DNA from: an uncultured Lachnospiraceae bacterium
GTDB taxonomy: Bacteria > Bacillota > Clostridia > Lachnospirales > Lachnospiraceae
Direction of reading: 5' to 3'
NCBI GenBank assembly: GCA_947176785.1
Contig: CAMWSA010000050.1
Span: 1 to 13,454, forward strand
Length of the DNA stretch: 13,454 bases
Within the stretch, counting starts at the first letter, position 1; each line of letters begins with the position of its first letter. The translations under genes were made by a program, and so were the position numbers. The notes below the pieces were generated by a model. The model saw nothing but the letters and a program-made list of their open reading frames with translations. It was not told the DNA's origin and ran no database searches. Positions 1-6,159 of this stretch are shown one piece after another.

Positions 1-55
1 GTAGAGCACCTGACTCTTAATCAGGGTGTCCAGGGTTCGAGCCCCTGGCGGTGCA
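1..55 (+). tRNA. tRNA-Lys (anticodon CUU), 5' end outside window
   Basis: The anticodon arm is seen at 8-24: a five-base stem encloses the loop CTCTTAA, which gives anticodon CTT (reads AAG lysine codons). The T arm is at 31-47 with the canonical TTCGAGC loop between CAGGG and CCCTG. The 3' acceptor strand GCGGTGC and discriminator A follow at 48-55. No CCA is encoded. The 5' acceptor strand and most of the D arm lie before base 1, so acceptor pairing cannot be checked. Confidence 0.93.
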
Positions 56-69
56 GTGAAGTCCTGGGA

Positions 70-103
70 TTCGCATTTAGAGCGGGTTGCGGGGCTTTTT
101 TTT
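70..103 (+). terminator. possible terminator after tRNA-Lys
   Basis: A run of eight T (96-103) follows a GC-rich stretch about 40 bases after the tRNA. The possible stem is weak: TTCGCA at 70-75 against TGCGGG at 88-93, including G-T pairs. The T tract right after a GC-rich segment is suggestive, but the hairpin alone would not convince. Confidence 0.35.
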
Positions 104-206
104 GTACAGAAAGCGGGAGCTTGCAGCACAAATATGCTTGATGGGAACTTATAAGGATGTTATTGTAAACAGGTAAAGATAAGATGTTGTGATAAGAGGT
201 CCGAAC

Positions 207-261
207 GTCAACAGCAGGAAAACCCCGGGAGTTGCATTCCCGGGGTTTTCCTGCTGTTGAC
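207..261. repeat. perfect 24-bp inverted repeat with 7-nt loop
   Basis: Bases 207-230 are the exact reverse complement of 238-261, with a seven-base loop. The core is an A4/CCCCGGGA arm facing TCCCGGGG/T4, which resembles a bidirectional terminator. The outer arms GTCAACAGCAGG / CCTGCTGTTGAC extend it well beyond a usual terminator. A related decayed segment lies at 340-391: it repeats TAAGAGGTCC, then CCTGCTGG, then GTCAACAGCA. The element may therefore be a small mobile or repetitive palindrome rather than only a terminator. No coding gene is nearby to terminate except the upstream tRNA. Confidence 0.75.
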
Positions 262-514
262 TGTTGCTTATTCATCTCCATCCAGCCACTTACAAATGTA
301 ATGAGATATTACATTTGCTATGATAGAGATAAAAACTATATAAGAGGTCCAAAACGCTCACCTCTTTCCTGCTGGAAAGAGTCAACAGCAAAGCTATTGT
401 ACCATACCAGGGAAGTGCATCAAAACTTGACAGGTAGCACCAAGAAGTGAGGGGGAAGTTGTACTACAAGTAGACAAGCAGCGGGCCGGATCCTTTTCCC
501 ACCGTATCTTTTAT
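262..514. other. non-coding stretch with no recognised gene
   Basis: No open frame here has a ribosome site together with recognisable protein content. The only structures seen are the dyad at 293-317, a small hairpin around CTCTTTCC/GGAAAGAG (about 363-382) and the partial echo of the 207-261 palindrome. I see no RNA gene or riboswitch that I can name. Confidence 0.5.
291..317. promoter_or_regulatory. dyad-symmetric operator-like site
   Basis: CAAATGTAAT (293-302) and ATTACATTTG (308-317) form a perfect 10-bp inverted repeat around a 5-bp spacer. The left half includes TACAAATGTA, which fits the TACA-N2-TGTA pattern known for BlaI/MecI/CopY-type repressors. No such repressor gene is in the window and the nearest start codon is about 290 bp away. 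Only the symmetry is certain; regulatory use is inferred. Confidence 0.3.
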
Positions 515-544
515 ATGGCACATGCCTCATATTTATAGTATAAT
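515..544 (+). promoter_or_regulatory. sigma-A type promoter for the histidine phosphatase
   Basis: A perfect -10 TATAAT lies at 539-544, with a -35-like ATGGCA at 515-520 (four of six consensus bases) and an 18-bp spacer. It sits about 60 bases before the start codon at 607, a normal leader length. Confidence 0.55.
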
Positions 545-606
545 GCTGATACAGATGACTGCCTGTAGCGAAACAGACACAGAATGAAAAACAGTGAGGT
601 AAAATC

Positions 607-1206
607 ATGAGAATATATTTGATGCGTCATGGGGAGACTGACTGGAACCGGGAGGGACGCCTGCAGGGCCGGATGGACATTGCCATGAATGCCACAGGAA
701 TCCGGCAGATGCAGGAGGCAGGTGCCGGTCTGCGGGATCGAGGCATTTCCTTTGACAAAATCCTGGCAAGTCCGCTTCGCAGGGCTGTGGAAAGTGCGGA
801 GATCATCGCGTCCGGGGTAGGGTATTGCAGGGACGATATCGTAATAGAGCCGCTTTTGACCGAGCGCAGCTTTGGCACGGCGGAGGGGGTGACTTATCAA
901 AAGCGCCATGAGCGGAGTGATGAGGAATGGGGAATGGAGAGTGTGGAGGCGCTCTGCTGCAGAGCCTTGACGGGAATCAACAGGCATATCCAGGCGGACA
1001 GGGGGAAGGGCATACTGGTAGTGGCCCATGGAGCCGTATTAAAAGCGGCGATAGTGGCGTTGACCAAAGGAAAGCTCGGATTTAATGACAGCCTTGTCAA
1101 AATCGGCCAGGGGAATGTCCTGCTGTTGGAATATGTAGCCGAAAAAACAATGGAAATATATCAGGTTTACCCAGATCACACAGATATAATTTATATAAAT
1201 TTGTAA
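607..1206 (+). CDS. histidine phosphatase family protein (phosphoglycerate mutase superfamily)
   Basis: This 199-residue cytoplasmic enzyme belongs to the branch-1 histidine phosphatases, which remove phosphate through a phospho-histidine intermediate. The N-terminal LMRHGETDWN signature gives the phosphorylated His8 with Arg7. LASPLRRA at 53-60 supplies the second arginine. LLTERSFGTAEG (83-94) carries the acid/base Glu, and VVAHG at 138-142 holds the second catalytic His141. About 200 residues matches small phosphatases of the CobC/GpmB/PhoE type rather than the larger glycolytic mutase, so the true substrate (sugar phosphate, alpha-ribazole phosphate or other) cannot be read from sequence. 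The ATG at 607 follows a GAGGT ribosome site. No cobalamin or glycolytic neighbours support a narrower name. It appears monocistronic, with its own promoter. Confidence 0.9.
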   Translation: MRIYLMRHGETDWNREGRLQGRMDIAMNATGIRQMQEAGAGLRDRGISFDKILASPLRRAVESAEIIASGVGYCRDDIVIEPLLTERSFGTAEGVTYQKRHERSDEEWGMESVEALCCRALTGINRHIQADRGKGILVVAHGAVLKAAIVALTKGKLGFNDSLVKIGQGNVLLLEYVAEKTMEIYQVYPDHTDIIYINL

Positions 1207-1234
1207 AAAGAGGTTTTCGGTCAATCCCGATCCA

Positions 1235-1243
1235 TGCTATAAT
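1235..1243 (+). promoter_or_regulatory. extended -10 promoter candidate for the DUF1538 gene
   Basis: TATAAT at 1238-1243 is preceded by TG one base upstream, forming an extended -10 element, which can work without a good -35. No good -35 is seen at 17 bp. If used, transcription would start near 1250 and leave a leader of about 430 nt that includes the family A elements. It could also be a chance match. Confidence 0.4.
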
Positions 1244-1249
1244 ATGGTA

Positions 1250-1414
1250 AGCGACATGGAAATTCCTGCCTTCAACTGCTGCATAAACCATATGCGCAGG
1301 CTTTGGCAAGGCTTCCGGTGAAGCATCCAGGTGTTGCTTTCCATAAATAGAATGCTCTGCAATTCACAAGTTACGCTCATGGTCAATAAAGCTTGCCATT
1401 TTACCCGGCCTGAT
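1250..1414. other. intergenic sequence, content unrecognised
   Basis: About 165 bases with no plausible gene. Short self-complementary stretches occur, for example GCATAAACCATATGC at about 1282-1296, but I recognise no riboswitch or RNA family. It would lie in the leader of the DUF1538 transcript if the promoter near 1238 is real. Confidence 0.4.
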
Positions 1415-1415
1415 T

Positions 1416-1494
1416 ATCATATATTGCAAGGCGATAGAGAAACTCCCTTTCCAGGAACATTGGATGGGTAATATATACAAAATAAGGGCGGCCA
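1416..1494 (+). repeat. truncated family A element (left half only)
   Basis: This begins with ATCATATATTGC (1416-1427). It then matches the left half of the complete family A copy next to it: GGCGAT, then GAAACTCCC, then the AATATATACAAAATAAGGGCG core ending at 1490. The right half is missing; sequence passes at 1495 straight into another ATCATATATTGC and the complete copy. It is therefore a partial tandem duplicate of the element's left arm, older or rearranged (GATAGAG replaces GATTGCG). Confidence 0.7.
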
Positions 1495-1506
1495 ATCATA
1501 TATTGC

Positions 1507-1647
1507 TAGGCGATTGCGAAACTCCCGTTCAGGATACAGGGATTGGGCAATATATACAAAATAAGGGCGACTTGCCACCGCATCGGAGCCCGTTTTTGTA
1601 TATATTGACCGATTCCGTCACTTGCGGTAAGAGTTTCGCAATTACCT
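1507..1647. mobile_element. MITE-like family A element, copy 1 (141 bp)
   Basis: The ends are inverted repeats: TAGGCGATTGCGAAACTC on the left against GAGTTTCGCAATTACCTA on the right (two mismatches). Inside, CAATATATACAAAA (1548-1561) pairs exactly with TTTTGTATATATTG (1594-1607), so most of the element folds into one long hairpin. Both ends carry TA, as expected of elements moved by IS630/Tc1-mariner transposases, which duplicate TA. It is also bracketed by a direct repeat ATCATATATTGC (1495-1506 and 1648-1659). No transposase is encoded, so it would be non-autonomous. It ends 15 bp before the ribosome site of the DUF1538 gene. A second full copy lies at 12132-12301. Confidence 0.75.
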
Positions 1648-1678
1648 ATCATATATTGCAATAGGAAGGAGAGAGATT

Positions 1679-3217
1679 TTGAACCCTAAATTAAGAGAGA
1701 AAACCATGGAATCTCTTTCGGCAGTTCTTCCGATCACCGGAATCGTGCTGCTGATCAGCATTTTTCTGGTCCCTATGGAGCTGGGGAGCCTGGTTATGTT
1801 TGTAGTCGGCGCAGTCATGCTGATTCTGGGAATGGGCTTTTTCCAGCTTGGGGCGGAGATGTTCATGACACCCATCGGGGAGGGTATAGGCGTCCAAATA
1901 TCCAGGACGCGCAAGATATTGCTTGTCCTTCTCATAGGCTTTGTCATGGGGGCGATTATCACCATATCCGAACCTGACCTGCAGGTGTTGGCGGAGCAGG
2001 TGCCCTCTGTGCCCAACCAGGTGCTGATCCTGACCGTAGCCGTGGGCGTTGGGTTATTTCTGGCGCTGGCTATTGTGCGAATCAAGTTCCAGATCGACCT
2101 GTCCAAGATGTTGATTATCCTGTACGGGCTGCTGATTGGCGCTTCTTTCCTGGTACCCAAGGAGTTCATGGCAGTGGCCTTTGACTCCGGCGGTGTTACC
2201 ACAGGGCCCATGACGGTGCCCTTTATCATGGCTATGGGCATCGGCCTTGCCTCCCGGCGTACAGACAAAAATTCGGCCAGTGACAGCTTCGGTCTGGTGG
2301 CATTGTCCAGTATCGGCCCCATCCTGGCGGTCCTGGTTCTGGGATGCTTCTATAAGCCCACGGAGGCCCTGTATTCGCTGGGAGATGTGGCGGCGGTGAT
2401 GACCACAAGGGATGTGGTCAGGGTGTTTGGCGGCAGTATTCCCACCTATGCCCGTGAGGTCCTTATTTCGCTCCTGCCCATTGGCGCAGTGTTTGTCATA
2501 TTCCAGCTGCTCACCCGCCGCTATCACAGGAGACAGTTAAAACGTATCGCCGTGGGCCTGGTTTATACTTACATGGGCCTGGTGCTGTTTCTCTGTGGGG
2601 TGAATGTGGGATTTGCTCCGGTGGGATCCTTTTTGGGAGAGGAATTGGCGGCGTTGGCCTTCAACTGGATTCTTGTTCCCATCGGCATGCTGATCGGTTA
2701 TTACATAGTGAAAGCGGAGCCTGCAATCCAGGTACTCAATCATCAGGTGGAAAACGTGACCGACGGCGCGGTTTCGGTGAAAGCAATGAACCGCTGTATG
2801 TCCATGGGCGTGGCAATCAGTGTGGGCCTTGCCATGATGCGGGTTCTCACAGGACTTCCCATAGGGTGGATTATCATCCCCGGCTATCTGATCGCCCTGG
2901 TGTTGTCCCGTTTTGTCCCGAAAATATTTGTGGGTATTGCCTTTGACTCCGGCGGCGTGGCCAGCGGCCCCATGACCTCCACCTTTCTGCTGCCGCTGAG
3001 TATCGGCACCTGCCAGGCTCTTGGGGGAAACCTGATGACGGATGCTTTCGGCGTGGTAGCATTGGTGGCGCTCACACCCCTTATTGCCATACAGATCATG
3101 GGTATTGTGTATCAGGTCAAAACCAGCGCCATGCAGAAAAAGGCATTGCAGAACGCGGCGTTTTTGGATGATTGCGATGAGATCATAGATCTGGAGGAAA
3201 TGCATGGGCAGAATTAA
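1679..3217 (+). CDS. DUF1538 domain-containing membrane protein, internally duplicated
   Basis: A 512-residue polytopic membrane protein of the DUF1538 family, predicted to be a transporter; the substrate is unknown. It is built from two homologous halves. SEPDLQVLAEQV (97-108), AFDSGGVTTGPMTVPF (167-182) and DSFGLVALSSIGPI (202-215) are echoed by AEPAIQVLNHQV (346-357), AFDSGGVASGPMTSTF (421-436) and DAFGVVALVALTPL (455-468). The repeated FDSGGV-GPMT loops probably form the functional core. Hydrophobic segments run throughout, with a charged hinge near 279-290 (TRRYHRRQLKR) and an acidic cytosolic-looking tail. The start is TTG at 1679, placed about 7 bp after a strong AGGAAGGAG site; the first ATG (1706) has no such site. 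The gene for a PII-like protein follows after 81 bp, which contains a CACGAG/CTCGTG inverted pair and a small CGCCC/GGGCG hairpin. A PII partner is a known context for this family and suggests signal-gated transport (inference). Confidence 0.92.
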   Translation: MNPKLREKTMESLSAVLPITGIVLLISIFLVPMELGSLVMFVVGAVMLILGMGFFQLGAEMFMTPIGEGIGVQISRTRKILLVLLIGFVMGAIITISEPDLQVLAEQVPSVPNQVLILTVAVGVGLFLALAIVRIKFQIDLSKMLIILYGLLIGASFLVPKEFMAVAFDSGGVTTGPMTVPFIMAMGIGLASRRTDKNSASDSFGLVALSSIGPILAVLVLGCFYKPTEALYSLGDVAAVMTTRDVVRVFGGSIPTYAREVLISLLPIGAVFVIFQLLTRRYHRRQLKRIAVGLVYTYMGLVLFLCGVNVGFAPVGSFLGEELAALAFNWILVPIGMLIGYYIVKAEPAIQVLNHQVENVTDGAVSVKAMNRCMSMGVAISVGLAMMRVLTGLPIGWIIIPGYLIALVLSRFVPKIFVGIAFDSGGVASGPMTSTFLLPLSIGTCQALGGNLMTDAFGVVALVALTPLIAIQIMGIVYQVKTSAMQKKALQNAAFLDDCDEIIDLEEMHGQN

Positions 3218-3298
3218 ACTCACGAGAGGTTAGCTTTTAGGAAAATTTCAGCGCTCGTGCGTATAAGCGCCCTTCAAGATGGGCGAATGGAGGATTGA

Positions 3299-3991
3299 AT
3301 GGATAATCAGGAAAAAAATCTGTCATTTCAGCTGCTTGTGCTGATTACTAATCCCAAGCTGGCAGACAGGGCGACAAGGATCTTCCGCAGGAGTACCCTG
3401 CCCGTACAGTACAGGCTGAACGCCGAAGGTACGGCTTCCAGCGAGATCATGGATATGCTGGGGCTTGGCAGCATTGACAAATGCATTCTGATAAGCGCAG
3501 TTCCCAGGCAGCTGGGAGACGTCATGTTAAGCAGGCTGCGGGCCGAACTACGCCTGGGGGCGGTAAACAGCGGTATCGCATTTACCATATCCTTAAGCAG
3601 CCTGAATAAGCTGCTCCTGCGCATGCTGGTAAAGAGTGATGAAGAAAGTACGCTCCATAGTATAAGAAAGGGTGGAAATATTATGTCCGACACAAAATAT
3701 GTACTCATTGTCGCCACCGTAAATATAGGGTTCAGCGGGGAGGTCATGGATGCGGCCAAAGCCGCCGGGGCCGGCGGAGGAACAGTGATACACAGCCGCT
3801 GGATCGGGAATGAGGAGGTGGCGGCTTCCTGGGGGCTGAGTATGCAGGAGGAGAAAGAACTCGTACTCATCCTGGCCGAGGCGGAGAAAAAGATGGAGAT
3901 CATGAGCGGAATCAGCGGGAAATGCGGTATGCGCAGCGAGGCCAGGGGCCTGGTGATGGCACTGCCCATTGATGCCGTGATGGGTCTGTAA
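3299..3991 (+). CDS. tandem PII-like signalling protein
   Basis: A 230-residue soluble protein that reads as two PII/GlnB-like ferredoxin-fold domains in one chain, about 11-108 and 133-230, joined by a polar linker. The C-terminal half shows the PII layout best. A first strand KYVLIVAT (133-140) leads to a Gly-rich turn AAGAGGGTVIHSR (155-167) at the T-loop position. Then come ELVLILAEAE (187-196) and a closing LVMALPIDAVMGL (218-230). The N-terminal half has LLVLITNP and DKCILISAV strands but a poorer T-loop and is more diverged. Classical PII proteins are about 112 residues, so this is roughly double length. No canonical uridylylation-site tyrosine context is seen. ATG at 3299 follows GGAGG at 3289-3293. 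Its place behind the DUF1538 gene suggests it binds a nucleotide or metabolite and controls that membrane protein (inference). An internal ATG at 3683 could in principle start a single-domain form, but no strong ribosome site marks it. Confidence 0.82.
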   Translation: MDNQEKNLSFQLLVLITNPKLADRATRIFRRSTLPVQYRLNAEGTASSEIMDMLGLGSIDKCILISAVPRQLGDVMLSRLRAELRLGAVNSGIAFTISLSSLNKLLLRMLVKSDEESTLHSIRKGGNIMSDTKYVLIVATVNIGFSGEVMDAAKAAGAGGGTVIHSRWIGNEEVAASWGLSMQEEKELVLILAEAEKKMEIMSGISGKCGMRSEARGLVMALPIDAVMGL

Positions 3992-3996
3992 CGGGG

Positions 3997-4857
3997 TCAG
4001 CCCTCTCTTTTCAGGCTGTCGCCCTTGCAGCTTCTCCGAAAAAAGTACAGACAGTCAGCAGGGCAGGCTTCCATGCATTTCCCACAGCGTATGCATTCCG
4101 GAGAACGGGATATTTCGTGGACGGACAGGGACACCGGACATGCTCTCTCACAGGCACCGCAGGAGATACACTGCTGCTTTTCCCAATGAACCTGCACCAG
4201 GCTGAAGCGGTTGAACCACCCATAGATTGCTCCTAAAGGGCACAGATACTGGCAGAAGGGGCGGTAAACTTTTACGGAGAGAAGCAGGAGAAGGAGCAAT
4301 ATCCCCAGCTTCCACAGGAACAGTCCCCCGGCCTGGCTGCGCAGGGACTCGTTGGCGACCAGCAGAGGGATGGCGCCAAACAATGTGCCGGAGGGGCAGA
4401 TGTATTTGCAAAATGCCGGTACCTTTGCAAATCCTCCGAACAAAAAAACAGATCCGACGCATACAAAAAGAAGCAGAGCCACATATTTCCCGAATTTTAG
4501 GATATGGTGCAGAGGCAGCCGCTTTCTCTTGCGGAAAACGGGGATTTTGTGCAGAAGATCCTGCACCAGCCCAAAGGGGCACAGCCATCCGCAGACAAAG
4601 CGCCCCAAAAGGCTGCCGACCAGAAAGAAAAATCCCAGCATCCCGAAAGGAATGCTGAAGCCCTGCCGGTTCAGCAGGGCCTGAAGCGCCCCGATGGGAC
4701 AGGAGGCAACTGCGCCGGGACAGGAATAGCAGTTCAACCCCGGGACACAGGCGTATTTTAACCTTCCCCGGTATATTTTTCCGTTCAGATAGCCATAGGC
4801 GTATCCGTTTGTGAGTATTGTGAAAATAAGCTGTACAGCCAGCCGGAGCTTTTTCAT
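3997..4857 (-). CDS. NapH/MauN-type polytopic 4Fe-4S membrane protein
   Basis: A 286-residue membrane electron-transfer protein. The N-terminal part has several hydrophobic segments (about 5-20, 70-90, 122-142, 180-196) with cysteine motifs typical of the NapH/RdxA/CcoG group: C37, C43, C46 and C53; CGWLC (89-93); CKYIC (150-154); CQYLC (202-206). The C-terminus carries two ferredoxin-type motifs, CISCGACERACP (230-241) and CIRCGKCMEACP (255-266), predicted to hold two 4Fe-4S clusters on the cytoplasmic side. The ATG at 4857 follows an AGAGG site. It is the last gene of a minus-strand operon, 42 bp after a CxxC mini-protein and downstream of a TlpA-like lipoprotein. It probably passes electrons through the membrane to extracytoplasmic thiol partners (inference). 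It is not part of a nap nitrate reductase cluster here. Its stop lies 5 bp from the convergent PII gene. Confidence 0.88.
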   Translation of the reverse strand: MKKLRLAVQLIFTILTNGYAYGYLNGKIYRGRLKYACVPGLNCYSCPGAVASCPIGALQALLNRQGFSIPFGMLGFFFLVGSLLGRFVCGWLCPFGLVQDLLHKIPVFRKRKRLPLHHILKFGKYVALLLFVCVGSVFLFGGFAKVPAFCKYICPSGTLFGAIPLLVANESLRSQAGGLFLWKLGILLLLLLLSVKVYRPFCQYLCPLGAIYGWFNRFSLVQVHWEKQQCISCGACERACPVSLSVHEISRSPECIRCGKCMEACPADCLYFFRRSCKGDSLKREG

Positions 4858-4899
4858 ATATTACCTCTATCCGCATAACACAGGCGGCGCCCGTGTGCT

Positions 4900-5052
4900 T
4901 CACCCAATGCCGATACATTCCATACAGATCATCACTGCTTTTTTCCATATAACAGCAAACTGCCCCTGGAGGATGCCGATGCCCAGGAAGAGAATTCCCG
5001 TAAGCACCCCCCACAGCCAGGCGGGCGGCTTGCTATTTTTCCAGAAGCCCAT
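4900..5052 (-). CDS. CD1871A-type CxxC mini-protein (50 aa)
   Basis: This short reading frame starts at ATG 5052 with the N-terminus MGFWKNSKPPAWLWG. It continues through one hydrophobic segment (about residues 13-28) and ends MICMECIGIG, giving a CxxC pair at C43 and C46 right at the C-terminus. I recognise this as the CD1871A family of CxxC-motif mini-proteins of Clostridia, in which a C-terminal C-x-E-C-I-G-I-G is typical (family assignment from memory). GGGAGG lies just upstream within the preceding gene, a strong ribosome site. The start overlaps the end of the TlpA-like gene by 20 bp in another frame, and the NapH-type gene follows after 42 bp, so all three are probably translated from one message. 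It may be a small thiol relay or a metal- or cluster-binding subunit at the membrane; the function is not established. Confidence 0.85.
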   Translation of the reverse strand: MGFWKNSKPPAWLWGVLTGILFLGIGILQGQFAVIWKKAVMICMECIGIG

Positions 5053-5620
5053 TGATCTTTTCCTCCCACATCGATTTATCCATTGAACCCACTACCGTGT
5101 CCAGAATCACGCCGTCTTCATCTATAAAGAAGGTGGTGGGAACGGCGGAGACATCTGTGAGCAGCGCACGGTACAGGGACTCGTTCAAAAGCAGATGCGT
5201 ATAATCAGCGCTGGTCTGTTCCACCAGGTCCGTCACATAATCCAGGGTCTTCTGGTCTGATCCCTCCACCACATCGCTGACAACTCCCACAATTCGGAAT
5301 TCATCCGAGGCATATTCGCCGGCCAGTTCTCCCAGGCCCGGCATCTCTCTCAGGCAGGGATTGCAATAGGTAGCCCACACGTTGACCATGGTAAGCTTTG
5401 TCTCCGAAAAGATTTCGGAGGAAACCGCATTCCCCTCCGTGTCATGGGCTTCAAAGACTATGGGCGCAGTTCCATCCCCGTCCTCGGGAGGCAACGTGTT
5501 CTCCGCCTCCTGCGCAGGGCGGCTTTCGATATCCTCTCTGACGGCTGTATCCGCGCACCCGCTCAATAAAAGGATGGACACAGACAGCAAGGACGCACAA
5601 CAGGTATACATTTTTCGCAT
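5033..5620 (-). CDS. TlpA-like thiol-disulfide oxidoreductase lipoprotein
   Basis: A 195-residue exported lipoprotein with a thioredoxin fold. Residues 1-22 form a signal peptide with basic MRK, a hydrophobic core and lipobox LLSGC, so Cys22 would be lipidated and the protein anchored outside the membrane. A low-complexity acidic linker (23-52) follows. The redoxin domain includes VNVWATYCNPC (79-89) with active-site C86 and C89. The cis-proline loop is AVPTTFFID (159-167), ending in a typical C-terminal helix. The architecture matches TlpA/ResA-type reductases that reduce disulfides on extracytoplasmic proteins. ATG 5620 follows GGAGG. It heads the minus-strand operon with the CxxC mini-protein (20-bp overlap) and the NapH-type iron-sulfur protein, which could re-reduce it (inference). 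The physiological target is unknown. Confidence 0.92.
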   Translation of the reverse strand: MRKMYTCCASLLSVSILLLSGCADTAVREDIESRPAQEAENTLPPEDGDGTAPIVFEAHDTEGNAVSSEIFSETKLTMVNVWATYCNPCLREMPGLGELAGEYASDEFRIVGVVSDVVEGSDQKTLDYVTDLVEQTSADYTHLLLNESLYRALLTDVSAVPTTFFIDEDGVILDTVVGSMDKSMWEEKINGLLEK

Positions 5621-5734
5621 GATATTTTCCTCCGCTGGAGTTGATACGTTGTAATATACGCACTAACGATTCGTCAGGACAAATGTGTCTTACAAAAAGC
5701 CCCATATAAAACACAGGGCGGTCTTTTTAAATGT

Positions 5735-5763
5735 ATTATACACAATGCAAAAGGGATTCACAA
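5735..5763 (-). promoter_or_regulatory. promoter for the tlpA-like redox operon
   Basis: On the minus strand, TTGTGA (5763-5758, four of six -35 bases) is followed after exactly 17 bp by a perfect TATAAT (5740-5735). It lies about 115 bp before the tlpA-like start codon. A second, weaker pair nearer the gene, TTGTCC then TATATT with 18 bp, at about 5683-5654, is also possible. Confidence 0.6.
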
Positions 5764-5928
5764 CAAATAATTTTTTTTGTTTGTTTAGTCTTGTCCCGTA
5801 AGGGGCGTATCTGCTCGATCTGCTTTTCTTGCATATGGATTGCTGTTTTGTGCAATAGCTTGATATGTTTTGGCCGTTATGGTAATCTTAAAGCGGGCAT
5901 ACAAAGAAAGCGTTGCCTGGGAAGGGGT

Positions 5929-6102
5929 GTGCTTGAAGTGGTGGCGCGATTTCCGCTTGGAAATGATATTTTTACTGAAATAAGACAAAACGGCGATTAC
6001 TATGTGGATAAAACACGTCTTGTGGAGGGACTCCTGAAAGAATCGTTTAAGGCCAACTTAATTACGAGACCGCGACGCTTTGGAAAGACATTGATTTGGT
6101 AG
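5929..6102 (+). pseudogene. truncated AAA-ATPase (AAA-ATPase-like / PD-(D/E)XK nuclease family) remnant
   Basis: The peptide FPLGNDIFTEIRQNGDYYVD, then KTRLVEGLLKES and LITRPRRFGKTL, is the N-terminus of the 'predicted AAA-ATPase' family (AAA-ATPase-like domain, usually with a C-terminal PD-(D/E)XK nuclease-like region; several hundred residues). The frame stops at TAG two codons after the Walker A-like RPRRFGKT, leaving only about 57 residues, and no continuation is visible in any frame before the next gene. The frame is open upstream to 5731, but that part does not resemble the family. A GTG at 5938 preceded by GAAGGGG is a plausible original start. Family members are often multicopy and recombine, so a deletion remnant is the likeliest explanation. 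It should not encode a working ATPase. Confidence 0.75.
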
Positions 6103-6159
6103 GAGCCGGGGAAAGCGGCGGCCGTCCCGTTGCCGGTATGTCCAACAGGTAAAAAACCA

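Noticed and set aside
232..450. Small 72-residue plus-strand frame after the palindrome
   Set aside because: It begins inside the hairpin, has no ribosome site and no recognisable protein content.
1250..1414. Riboswitch upstream of the DUF1538 gene
   Set aside because: Short pairings exist, but no known riboswitch core could be recognised, so no claim is made.
1605..1627. Promoter inside family A copy 1 (TTGACC, 17 bp, TAAGAG)
   Set aside because: The -10 is poor and the equivalent place in copy 2 reads GGAACG, so it is not a conserved feature of the element.
4148..5014. 288-residue minus-strand frame overlapping the NapH-type gene
   Set aside because: It is a frame shadow. The true NapH-type protein in the other frame has complete cysteine motifs; the 5' part overlaps the CxxC mini-protein, which has the real signals.
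5731..5928. N-terminal extension of the truncated AAA-ATPase frame
   Set aside because: The first ~66 residues are Cys/Ile-rich, without family similarity or ribosome site, and overlap the promoter of the minus-strand operon.
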